A stretch of DNA of 64,000 nucleotides from Bugula neritina (Eukaryota; Bryozoa; Gymnolaemata; Cheilostomatida; Bugulidae), in the NCBI GenBank assembly GCA_964035545.1, contig OZ037769.1, forward strand, positions 5,305,429 through 5,369,428, given 5' to 3'. Below are positions 52,001-64,000 of the stretch, one piece after another. The notes beneath the pieces are model-generated. The model was not told the DNA's origin. It worked only from the letters and a program-made list of their open reading frames with translations, and made no database searches. Within the stretch, counting starts at the first letter, position 1; each line of letters begins with the position of its first letter. Position numbers and translations under genes: made by a program.

Positions 52001-52584
52001 TTGGCTTTTTTTGCTGTTTAGTGTAGTTATGGTTGTTTTAGTTTTTTGAAAAAAGTTCAACTACTTCAAACATTTAAGAATTTTGTAATAGTTTATTATG
52101 TGATCTGTGATTTGGAACTGATTTGTGAAACTAAAATTAGTGGTAAGCAGTTGCTGAATCATATTTCAATTGTTTTATATACTTAGTGAATGCTATTGAT
52201 AGTGATGTGCTTATCATGGTTTAAATTGAGGTTTTTTTTTACGTTTAAATAAATTGTTTTCTTTTTTCCTCATTTAACAAAGTATCTAATTGTCGTTATG
52301 TACAGCAGTAAAATTTACTTCAACTTTTAGAAAACGAGTTAATCACAAGATTCAGGAGTAATTTTGTTCTATCAGGAGCACCGACTGATGCGGAAGAACT
52401 CTGGACGTCTCTAAAAATTGGTGACTCGTTGAATTTCAAGGTATTTATATCTTTTCAATCTCACTTGCATCTGCATGTTGACCATCTAAGATAAAACCAG
52501 AAGTAAAATGGTGTTGGTTTGCATTTCGATTATTTGTTTACAACTACTTTTCTTCTAACCATTAGTCTTGAACATGATACTGTA

Positions 52585-52623
<39 letters not shown>

Positions 52624-52718
52624 GCTACTACTACTACTACTGCTACTACTACTACTACTGCAACTACTGCTACTACTACTACTACTACTACTACTACTGC
52701 TACTACTACTACTACTAG

Positions 52719-52797
<79 letters not shown>

Positions 52798-52798
52798 G

Positions 52799-52830
<32 letters not shown>

Positions 52831-53229
52831 GCTACTACTACTACTACTGCTACTGCTACTACTACATGAATTCTAGAGTCTAGGAGTATGTGAGAGGTGC
52901 TCTACAGTCTCGGTGGACACAAGTTCTGGCGCCAGGACTAAGGAGCCATTCCGATCTTTATCTCTCAAGAGAGGTGCCAAAGTATGAGAACAGTTTTGCT
53001 AGTCGTGTTTTATTAAACTTGTAGTTGTGTCGAATAACTTGATATCTATAGTCATATTCTTGGCAATGACGCATATGACATGCTCTGTGATTATGTAGAT
53101 TTCTCTCTCATGCTGTAGTCTATCTTGTTGCAGGCTGCGTTTGGTATTCATTTGAAAGGCTTTGGGATAGTAAAAGGTGTGGTTAGTGTGGGGATGAAAG
53201 TTACTACAGTCTGTGCTATTGACACATAG
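43067..53229 (+). CDS. MOCOS: molybdenum cofactor sulfurase
   Basis: Eighteen coding exons: 43067-43127, 43240-43396, 43515-43741, 44996-45259, 45754-45877, 46551-46618, 47212-47405, 47896-48012, 48437-48602, 48801-48917, 49004-49251, 49596-49755, 50125-50221, 51125-51225, 51743-51925, 52331-52440, 52877-52981 and 53134-53229. They sum to 2595 nt, or 864 residues, near the usual family size. The N-terminal aminotransferase-V (NifS-like) domain has YLDNAG, HTSVIGMR, YPAQSNFSG, and SFYKIFG with the pyridoxal-phosphate lysine at 228. The cysteine loop GCFCNIGAC is at 380-388. The MOSC N-terminal part starts at IYLYPVKSCSAF, and the C-terminal MOSC domain has GVCERC...VDTSSGARTKEP and FGIHLKG...VSVGMKV. 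The enzyme adds the terminal sulfur to the molybdenum cofactor of xanthine dehydrogenase and aldehyde oxidase, using cysteine sulfur. The start is the first ATG of an exon open back to an acceptor at 43040, so an upstream exon is possible. A serine-rich linker with a near repeat, LVNESPARSLVNDS, precedes the MOSC C-terminal part. Confidence 0.95.
44426..44874. mobile_element. palindromic MITE with TA target duplication
   Basis: The terminal inverted repeats AAGTTGCGTTTATACC and GGTATAAACGCAACTT are perfect. TA lies on both sides (44424-44425 and 44875-44876). Internal segments are also inverted: ACTCGTTGAAAT with ATTTCAACGAGT, and CTTTGTAAACATCGT with ACGATGTTTACAAGG. The whole 449-bp unit could therefore fold back on itself. 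It has no open frame. TA duplication and length fit a Tc1/mariner-type non-autonomous element. It lies in the third intron of MOCOS (43742-44995). Confidence 0.75.
50251..50720. repeat. degenerate AT-rich satellite, unit near ATATGTACCATAGTATTATT
   Basis: More than ten diverged copies of an approximately 20-base unit containing TACCATAGTA or TACTATAGTA lie in the MOCOS intron 50222-51124. A similar array in the opposite sense is at 62800-63115. Confidence 0.65.
52584..52865. repeat. (CTA)n trinucleotide microsatellite next to a MOCOS splice acceptor
   Basis: About 94 triplets of ACT/CTA, interrupted by GCT, GCA and AGT variants, fill most of the intron 52441-52876 and stop 11 bases before the acceptor TTCTAG at 52871-52876. 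Any poly-threonine frame here is intronic. Confidence 0.95.
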
Positions 53230-54422
53230 ATTCTTTTACTAGCATTAGTTACAGGGTCAGACAAATCTCAAAAATCCTGTTTTCTTTAGAGCAACTTATT
53301 ATTGCATGTTTTCTTTTTAAATTTAAAAGCTATAAAGATTTAAGTTACTAAAATTACTATGTCATTGCAGCTAGGTAGTTTACTATGATGGTGATTATTG
53401 CTGATTATACAAATGAATGAGTTTTGGCCATATGCAATGGGTGCTAATTTCAATGCTCAATTTCAACCACGTACATTCAGTTAATTTTCTAATACTTGTT
53501 TTTTGCAAGACTAGTCGGTTTATGACATTGGTATAAATTATTGTTAGGTGTATAAGCACTATTCCTTCAATGCAGGTAGTTTACTCAACTGGATTGATGT
53601 TTTGATTTTTGATGATAAATTTTTCAACAGTATTTTGCTTAGACTAGAATGAGATCATATTTTTTGAGAACACTAGTTTTTTATAATCTTATTCTATTGA
53701 AAAAATTTATACATTTGAAACTATTGTTGATTGTTTAAAAAAGTTTACATTAGACTCAATTACGCTCATTATTTATATTTATTATTTATGGAAGTTGCAA
53801 TTTTCTAGCAACTAGTCTCTAATAAGAAAGTATTGCCATATAGAAAGGTGTTTACACTGTGATTTATTTATATCTACTCAAGGTCCAAGGCCAATAAAAT
53901 TTATAAACTTCAGACAATCTGGTGCTCACTTTCCTAACATATGCATATATGAGTAAAATCTGTCAAAAACTATCGCTATGACATTATATCAACTTGACTC
54001 AATAATTGTGATAAAATCAATTTAGTATATTATCAATCATCAACTATACACTTTCTAGCTACACTCATCCTTTATTTCTATGTTTAATGAATTCAGCCTT
54101 CATAATAAATTCCAACAGCTGTGTGCTCTTGATATACTTGGGTAGGTGCTCTAGTGTGTGTAGTCTCAGTTTTAGTATAATATTACTGTTAACACATTTG
54201 CTGTTGCTATTTCAAGTCTAACCCTGATCATATTGAAAACTAAAATGTTGTGAACAGATGAATAGATGTAGCTGTGAATACGTTTGCTATATTGTTGTTA
54301 ACACGAATAATCACAAAGCAATTATTTTTTTTGACAATTTAAAGAAAAGTGAGTACAAAAGCATTATTTCTTTTTTCGATGGTGACAAATATGACTGATG
54401 GCTTGAAATCGTTACAAAGCAA
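53230..54422. other. 3' region between converging MOCOS and the Cys4 gene
   Basis: No coding exon is supported. Candidate poly(A) signals are AATAAA at about 53894 on the plus strand for MOCOS, and TTTATT at about 54070, read as AATAAA on the minus strand, for the converging gene. Confidence 0.55.
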
Positions 54423-57400
54423 TCACTTTGCTTGCTTCTTTTTAAAATCAGCTAGTATCTTTCTCCTCTGCAGTTTCTGTAGCTGTACGTGGGTAGGTCC
54501 TGTCCACTCTCTGTCCTCCCTTATTGCCGACATATCAAAGTCTCGAGAGCGCTGAAACTGTGGTTTGTATATAATTCTGGTATTGGCCGCCTTTGACCCG
54601 GGCTTCAATTTCACCGCCCCTCTTTTGGTCTTGAGCTTTGACATGTTAGCAGGCAATCTAGCTGACGAGTAATCATCGAAATATCTGTAAACCACATCCT
54701 CCGGGATGTCTTGAGGCTCTTTACTCAGCCAGCAATTGGGATCCCCAAGTTTATGTCTGTGGCAAGGGAGAGATGTACCCAAGTGAAATTCAGAGTAAGT
54801 ATAGCAATCGTCTCCTCCGTCATCAACAATCTGACTGCCCTGTGCCTTCTGCAGCTTGTCTAAGCCACTGTCAAATGTGTCGTACATTGTGACTGGCCAC
54901 TCATGCCATCTGTGTGGCCGTAGTAATTCTTCGTCTGAGTCAACTTCTTCTGTACAAATCTCCTCAACTATTGGCCCAAATTCCTCCTCGCATGTTTCTT
55001 CACCCTCTTCAATTGTCAGCTCTTCTAGTTCCTTGAATAGCACATCTCTATCTGAGAGACTTTGCGATTTTACTTCTAAGTATATAAAATTAAAACAAAA
55101 TGTATATGAGTGCATTTTTAGACAGTTAATTTGTTAATTTCAGATAGAACAGGTAATTTGTTCTGGTGTCGAAAAATAATTTTATAGCTTGAGCCACATG
55201 AAGCAAAATTTTGCGTACTAAGCTGTATGTAGTAAATTAGCTATATAGGAGTTACCTGCTACACACAGTATGTACTACCAGAATGAAAAATCCATTTACC
55301 CGTGCTTTACAACAATATTATTTTATTTTTGAGATCTCATTCGCTATTCTCAACAATGCAAAATATAGAGAAATAAAACTATAAAACAAAAAAGTGGATT
55401 CTCTAAATAGCAATCTGAGACAACCAGTTAGTTTCTAACGCAAGAATTTTTGTCTGTTTGTTTGTTTTATTTTGTCGCAGACGGAAAAAATAGATACAGT
55501 GGAGAAAAATAAACAAAATGACAAGGCCCATGGCGCAATAGCACTGCAGCTAGTCGAAGCACCGAGAACTATTGCTGGGTTTATCCCGAACTTTGACTGC
55601 ATCTTTGACTTTGACGGAATTTTAAATAAAAAGTAAATAAAGTGAAGAAAAATTGCAATAATTGCAAAAGACTGCCGTTCATATCAACTCAATTAACAAT
55701 GCTTGTATAACACATGCATTCTGTAGATTGATTTCAAATATTGTGTTGAGGCAAAGCAGTTTATAAATTCAGCATAATTATCTCCAAAATTTTGAACTCC
55801 CAGGTCATTGTGTTACAGCAGCGAATCAAAAACTCAATTTTCTAACCTTGACAATGTAGCTATTGCAACTGTTGGCCATACTCATAACAAACTACTTATA
55901 ATTGTTCATGTTTTAAATCATACATAAGTTGCTTTACCACAAAATAGATGCAAGTGTCTTACGATATGGAGTGCCAAATGGTCAAAAGCTATTTGCAGTG
56001 TTAAGATTACCCAGTAACCCCTGTTATGTAATGGTGCGCATGCAAGCTGGAGGTCTCAAGTTCGAATCCCAGGGGAAGCAAAAGTGTTGAATTATTTAAG
56101 TTAACTACTTGATTACTAGTGTTTAGACATTGTATTTGCAACTTACCTGGTTTTTGTTTCTTCAATTTAGAGCTACTACATTGTTCACACACCCTTTCAG
56201 GAGAACCAAATGGCAGTTCATCAAGACTCTGTCCAGAGAACTCAATTGCTGAAACGTACTTGATATGTAAAAATATATATTATATCAATTGACAAGGTTT
56301 TTGCAACTTATTGGCCTATGAGTTATGATAAATTCAATCTGATGCTATAATTTATCTTTTTAACCATTAAATTATATAATATCAATCTAAAATGTTTATT
56401 TTTTAATTTATCTCAATAACAATAATAAAAGATTGTGTAGTAGGAGTTTAGCTATTATTCTTTAACTCTATCATATTTAGTCAATAAACTGAATGTATCA
56501 AATAATTATTAAAAGAATTTTGCCTAAAAGACTTGATCAATTACTATTTAATACAATTAAAAAACTTTTGAAATGTCAAATTCACAAGATATAAGTCTAT
56601 GGAAAACTAATAAATAAATAAGTGAAATATTTTACAGGTTGATAAATTTTTTATAGCAACATTGGAAACATTGTTTAGATAAGAGCTTCAGAAACATTTT
56701 TCATTCTCACCAATAAAAGTCTGTCTACAAGCATCACACTTTCTGATAACAGCTTTTCTTCCAGATGATGAAGTAGACTTCTTTGGTGGGCATTTGACAT
56801 CAGCAGCTGGGATATTTTCAGAAGTACTGGTGCTGCCGCAGCTAAAAGGTGCTGACTTAGTGCGTGTCAATGTGCATTCGTCGCTGCCAAGCTTTAAACT
56901 TTCATCCGCATCCCATGGCTTTTTCCACTGAAAAGGGTTGCTTCTTTGTGAGGGTTCTTCTGGTAATTTTTCTGTGTTTGAAGAAGATGGAAGACCCCAA
57001 GTATATAGTAGTTGGTTTGCTTTAGGAGGTGGCATTTTTTGAGGTGGATTTTTTCGATTTGAACTGTCATCTTTTGACCTAGTAGAAAATGCTAAAGTGG
57101 ATGGCTGCCAGTCGAAGGGGTTTGCCGACTGCGTGTAGAGTGGAGTACCAGAACTACTTGTTTGAGCAGCTGGAAATGGTCTAAACTCTAAAGGAGAAGC
57201 TGGTCTGGTACATGGGGATGCTGACGTGGTAAAAAGTCCCGGGCTGCTACTTAAAGCTGATTCTCCAGTACATGTAGAGGGGGTAATTGTTCTTGCAGCT
57301 AAAAGTTGAAAGAGTTTTATTATATTGTTTGACACCTGAATTAAAATTGTGAAAAAAGCTGCATAAATATCTCTCATAATATTTGAAAGTGAGTTCTAAT

Positions 57401-57617
57401 CTTATAACATTTTTCTCACATGAAAATGCATGAACTGTTTTTACTAAACTGTTTGAGTAGATTATTGAAGATTCACACTTTCAATAAGCTACGTTGCAAA
57501 GCTGCCATCCACTAAATAAGCCTACTATTGTCTTTTTGCACTCAACAAAAACTTACTCTTGCATTTGCTATGGCCTTTCGTGGGAGAACTACTCTGGTAA
57601 CCACCGCCAGATGCCAT
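54423..57617 (-). CDS. unrecognised Cys4 / CW-IPE family protein, member 1
   Basis: Four exons on the minus strand, all introns phase 1: 57557-57617 (ATG at 57617, context GGAATGG), 56711-57298, 56147-56248 and 54423-55075. They total 1404 nt, or 467 residues. No signal peptide or membrane helix is seen. Residues 21-205 are Ser/Pro/Thr rich and contain NPFDW and NPFQW (NPF is the known EH-domain ligand). A Cys4 arrangement C208-x2-C211-x25-C237-x2-C240 is split across exons 2 and 3 (RKCDAC, then PERVCEQC) and looks metal-binding. An acidic run around 262-295 follows. Then come YDTFD, the signature C-x2-H-x3-D-x2-C-W-x7-IPE-x4-R-x2-D-x-Y-S, and a lysine/arginine-rich C-terminus ending KKKQAK. 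The downstream paralogue on the same strand (59389-61925) shares the Cys4 spacing and the signature. I do not recognise the family and assign no function; the Cys4 unit suggests a zinc-stabilised adaptor or nucleic-acid-binding module, which is inference. Confidence 0.75.
55481..55636 (+). other. exon-like open segment on the plus strand inside the Cys4 gene's last intron
   Basis: An acceptor with a long pyrimidine tract (TTGTTTTATTTTGTCGCAG) opens a frame of 51 codons (TEKIDTVEKNKQ...FDFDGILNKK) closed by TAA at 55634-55636, overlapping an AATAAA poly(A) signal. The other two frames stop almost at once. The segment is less AT-rich than its surroundings. It would be a terminal exon of a plus-strand transcript, but I see no upstream partner other than MOCOS, and no family similarity. 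The minus strand is also open across part of it, so chance cannot be excluded. Confidence 0.3.
56015..56095 (+). mobile_element. tRNA-like fragment (degraded SINE head)
   Basis: TTATGTAATGGTGCGC followed 20 or so bases later by a perfect B box, AAGTTCGAATCCC, then GGGGAAGC. The T-stem does not pair well, so this is probably not a working tRNA gene. Confidence 0.4.
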
Positions 57618-59388
57618 TCCAGCTGGCTTTTTTTATGTTTATACAACCAAACTGTTGTGTTGTTACCTACCATTTACAGTAACTCATCCATTCACAAATA
57701 TTGTTTACAGCATTCTTGAAAACTGTAAATTACTTGCATTATTATCATTTTTACTAAAAATTTTTGACTTGCTGTTTATTAATTATAAAAAATTAGTTGG
57801 TGGTATTTTTCATAACTCTTGCTTTATTATAACGTTTCAATTTTGAACAGCTTACAGAATAGAAATGCTTTTGGTACAACACGATCCTATGAAATATGAG
57901 AACATTTTATGCGATTAATTTTAATATTTAAAAGGAGTTAACATCTGAATACATCAGTTTATAAAAGTGAAAACTGTTTTATTTTATAAGCAGACAATGT
58001 TAAATGATTAAAACTACAATTCACTATAATATCAGGTATAGTTTATTATCCATCATGTAACAGAAGTATATTTTTGTCTGTATAAATGACTCACATATAT
58101 GAGCAAAAGACTTGACTTTTGTACAGTGTTACTATATTACTTCTTAATTTTACCTTTTTAGTTTCGCTAATTTATATTCCTCTTAAAGGTCTAGATTACA
58201 ATACACCGACTTTCTTTATTTATGTTCTTATGCAGACTATATAGGCTACATTGAAAAATGGCTTATAGTAAAAACACATTTTATCTAATAAGTAGAAAGG
58301 ATCAACTTAGGCATTTGAATGATGATTTAGAATAGCCTTTAACTTAATTTCAGTAAAATTTAATGTGAATCTATTTACAAAATAGTTGGAGTTTTAAAAG
58401 TTGTGAATATTTCCCATTATTGCCATTTTTTTGCTAGTAAATTTTGTTAATGAACAAACTACTGCATATATATTTATTAAATTTTTACATGTGTTATGAT
58501 GGTTTATTACAACAATATGACTGGCAATATGCTTCCATGAGCATGTTTAGAGCATGAAAAATTATAATTGGTGATTGAAAAAACCTTCATTTTTCCAATA
58601 TTGGTTGTAAAATTTTAACAATATTGTATTTTTTTTTATATATTATCAACTTAAAAATAAAATATTGTATCAGTTTTGAAATATTCCAGAAAAATTTTTA
58701 ATAATTGAAAAAGTCAAAAACGAATTTAAAATTTTATTGTTTTCTTTTTTCAAATTTTGTTAAAAAAAAACAATATAAGCAAAAACTTATAAAATTTGCA
58801 CTCTTTAATTTCATAAGTTATTATAATAATCAATGTAATCATTCAAAGGTTGCATATCACCAATTATTGCTAATGGTAAAACCATGTTCACAAAATTATA
58901 AAGGATGTATAAGTGACAAATTCTTACTTACATTAAGGATAAATTATACACGTTATTTTTAATTGTTGGGAAACATACAAAATTTATATATGTAACCTCT
59001 AGCTTTTTTCAAAATAGAATATTATAGTTTCACACTTTCAATAGTGCAAATGTCATAATGCAAAAAATTTGCTAGCTTATATTACATATAAATTTATTTT
59101 TTGCCAACAATTATTGTGGTTTACCATTTTTCAAAGCTGATGCTTGCCACCATTTGTTAAAAAACTACTGCTCAACTTTTTTTAGATAAACCAACTTATT
59201 CTCATTTTAAAATAGTATTCTTCAATAGCAAGATGTGGGTTTAGCGGTGGTAGTAGAAGGGGTGGTGGTGGTAGAGCAGAAGTAGAGGTTGAGAGAGTTG
59301 TGAAAGGTGGAGTAGTGATGGAGTAATTGAGGGGATGGCTAAATCATTTGGCTATTTGGCAGACATTTAAGATTCGCCAACTTACATG
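57618..59388. other. intergenic region between the two Cys4 genes
   Basis: Very AT-rich, with no exon supported on either strand. The minus-strand 3' end of member 2 has a candidate poly(A) signal (TTTATT on the plus strand near 59092). A GGTGG/GTAGAAG-rich patch at about 59240-59330 is simple-sequence-like. Confidence 0.55.
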
Positions 59389-61925
<2,537 letters not shown>

Positions 61926-62799
61926 TGTTACTGGCCAGCAGTGAAATCAATTGGCTCCCTCAGATATTAGTATTAATTTCTACGTTTGTTTTTAGATTTT
62001 TAGAGATTTAAAGTATGTGTATGGCTTCTAATTAGTAAACATAACATTTATATATGCTAGAAGAGAAATGATTGAATATTTCAATTCAATATCATAGCAA
62101 ATTGCTCTACATACTTGCCTTGCAAAGCAAATCTTTGCCATACCGTGAGTGTTACTCTTCAGATTAGAATTAGCTTGTGGTAAAACAATTCAAAAAATAC
62201 ATATTCCTTTGTACCTGAATTTTGTTTAATAAATTTTGCTATCAATAAATTAAATAAAATTCTATGTACAAAAAATCAATGTAAAGGAAATTATTATAAT
62301 ATTAAATTCATTGTACAGACGATAAATTGTGATTTAAAAAATATTATATTAAACTATGAACAGTAAATGATTAAAAAATGATTGCTAAATGTTGAAAAAT
62401 TGTAACCAAATAATGATTAAAATAACAGCCAGCAATATAAATAGATAAAAAGTAAAAAAACACTTGCAGAACAAAATACTGACATAAAACATGGTATTAA
62501 TTATAAAACTTAGTTTGCTTACATTACTTATAGAAATATATTTCATTATAATACACTTGAGCTTGAATCTTTTTATATGATTTTTATTGATGGTATTAGG
62601 CAAGTCATTCTCATGCAGTGAATTACATAGTAGCACTTTTTGCAGTACTTTCTCAAATATTTGGTTATAATACCTGTTGTATTAAAATAAAAAACCGCAT
62701 TTTGTTATAGATTTTAGCAACAACTTTAGTCCTAATAGTTTTGTGTTTATTTATGAGCGCAACAGAATGTACTGAATGTGCAGGGTCTTTAAGAATGTA

Positions 62800-63115
62800 G
62801 CATATAATGATATATTGTAGCATCGTGTAATATATTCTAGTATATTTTAGTATATTCTATAGTGGTGAAAGGTGACCAAAGATGACCAATAGCACATCAT
62901 GGTATATTATAATGATATTAAATTATTATGACGCATTGTAGCATCTCAATACGGTACATTATAGCGCATTGTAAGATACTATCGTATATTATGTTATTAT
63001 AGTATGTTATAGCATATTATGACATGTACTATAGTATATTATTATGGTAGGTATATATATTATGGTATATTATAGTATATAATATAATGGTATATTAATA
63101 TGGTATAATAGCTAT
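62800..63115. repeat. degenerate AT-rich satellite (TATTATGGTATAT-like)
   Basis: Repeated TATAGTATATTAT, TATGGTATATTA and TAGCATATTATGA segments. The unit resembles, in reverse complement, the array at 50251-50720. Confidence 0.6.
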
Positions 63116-63349
63116 ATAATCAACCTGCCAATAGCTAAAAGACAAGCCAAAGAAACTCAGTTTATCCCGAACTGTACTTCAATAATAAGAGAACTCACAG
63201 TAAAAAAAAATTTAACGCAATAGTTGTTTTTGGACTCGCAATATTAATTTTTTATAAAAAATGGAAATTTTATTTTGAGTCATACAAAAATTTGACTAGG
63301 CTACGAGTAAGCGATCAACAATTATTTGCTAAGATAAAGAAAATCTAAC

Positions 63350-63366
63350 CCCCCCCCCCCCCCCCT
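63350..63366. repeat. poly-C tract
   Basis: A run of about 17 cytosines in AT-rich spacer; assembly length is likely imprecise here. Confidence 0.85.
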
Positions 63367-63775
63367 TAACTCCATGTCTTCGTCTATAAATTTCAGTCAA
63401 TAACTTAAAAAGGTTGTTTTTTTAAAACTTTGTGGTAGTTAATTCCTGCGTGTATCTTTACTTACATTTTATTGCCTATGTCTTGCTGTGCATGGCTATC
63501 TATCTATTTCAAAATTCAAAATGTGCTCTTAACCTTTACATGATTGAATTTTTAAAATTGTATTTCTTAACTCTTTCTATTTAAAGCATAAGTAACAAGC
63601 AACAAATTTGGTGCATCAAACAAGTTTAACATGTTAAAGCAGTGAACATATTAAAGTAGGTGCATAACTGGAAAGCTTTTAAAAAGCTGTAGAAACATGC
63701 CACAGTGGTAGTGAATTATTCTTAAAGTGATATAAATGTAGTCCGGCTCTGTATAATTATATTTTTAGATAAAGT

Positions 63776-64000
63776 TTATTCACAGCTGGGATCTCTTTCT
63801 TGTCTTTGTTTCATTACACTCTCGTCAAACAGGTGTCGTGGTATGTTTGCAATAGGCTCTTCGGAACCTGGGGGCTGTCTGCCAGAGTTATCTGGACGTT
63901 CAAAGAAGGAAGTCCACTCAGCAGCAGTGATGCTCATACAACACTCAGTTTGCAAGTCCACATTACGGTCTGGAATTTTAGAAGAGCCTTTCATCAAATC
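63776..64000 (-). CDS. 3' terminal exon of a further minus-strand gene (partial)
   Basis: An open frame runs from the window edge down to TAA at 63776-63778 on the minus strand and encodes about 74 residues (starting DLMKGSSKIPDRN, ending RDPSCE). Composition and codon use are protein-like, without low complexity. AATAAA overlaps the stop codon. A stretch ANIPRHLFDESVMKQRQERD loosely recalls the IPE segment of the two Cys4 genes downstream on the same strand, but the CW motif is absent, so membership of that family is only a possibility. The exon's 5' boundary is outside the window. Confidence 0.6.
   Translation of the reverse strand, partial: DLMKGSSKIPDRNVDLQTECCMSITAAEWTSFFERPDNSGRQPPGSEEPIANIPRHLFDESVMKQRQERDPSCE

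Larger units (their letters stand above)
61926..63775. other. intergenic region between Cys4 member 2 and the edge gene
   Basis: AT-rich, with no exon supported on either strand. It holds the TATGGTATAT-type degenerate satellite (62800-63115) and a poly-C run at 63350-63366. The upstream promoter of member 2 should lie here, but no convincing TATA element could be chosen. Confidence 0.5.

Noticed and set aside
52519-52869. Poly-threonine frame of 116 codons
   Set aside because: It is a translated CTA microsatellite in a MOCOS intron; the true exon begins at 52877.
54349-55137. Plus-strand frames opposite the last exon of Cys4 member 1
   Set aside because: Ser-rich mirror translations of the acidic minus-strand exon; no supporting features of their own.

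Overview
The window looks like nuclear DNA of an invertebrate animal. It is AT-rich, genes are split into many short exons with GT-AG introns, microsatellites are large, and tRNA-derived SINEs are dispersed through it. The protein families (CUB/sushi receptors, poly(rC)-binding protein, eukaryotic molybdenum cofactor sulfurase) are metazoan. The SINE core resembles those known from molluscs and relatives, so a lophotrochozoan is my best guess, but the species is not identifiable from the sequence alone. All gene models below were built by eye from splice sites, reading phase and protein similarity. In every complete model the exon lengths sum to an exact multiple of three.

Layout. (1) 1-10.6 kb, plus strand: the 3' end of one single-pass receptor gene, then a complete paralogue (signal peptide, two CUB-like domains, three sushi domains, one membrane helix, tyrosine-rich tail). 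Exons and parts of the introns are alike, so this is a tandem gene duplication whose cytoplasmic tails have diverged. (2) 12.7-28.1 kb, minus strand: a complete three-KH-domain poly(rC)-binding protein gene with ten coding exons and a probable untranslated first exon and TATA-type promoter near 28.1 kb. (3) 28.2-43.0 kb: a long stretch without recognisable genes, holding a SINE, a foldback repeat and simple repeats. (4) 43.0-53.2 kb, plus strand: a complete molybdenum cofactor sulfurase (MOCOS) gene in 18 coding exons; one intron carries a palindromic TA-flanked MITE and another is largely a CTA microsatellite ending 11 bases before its acceptor. (5) 54.4-64.0 kb, minus strand: two tandem paralogues of a family I do not recognise, plus the 3' end of a third gene at the window edge. 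The two complete members share a Cys4 arrangement C-x2-C-x25-C-x2-C and a C-terminal signature C-x2-H-x3-D-x2-C-W-x7-IPE-x4-R-x2-D-x-Y-S.

How the genes relate: the two receptor genes form one small cluster and the Cys4 genes another. PCBP (RNA binding) and MOCOS (activation of xanthine dehydrogenase/aldehyde oxidase) are unrelated single-copy neighbours arranged divergently. MOCOS and the first Cys4 gene converge. The most novel item is the Cys4/CW-IPE family; the splice-site-abutting microsatellites and the receptor tail divergence are the next most interesting.
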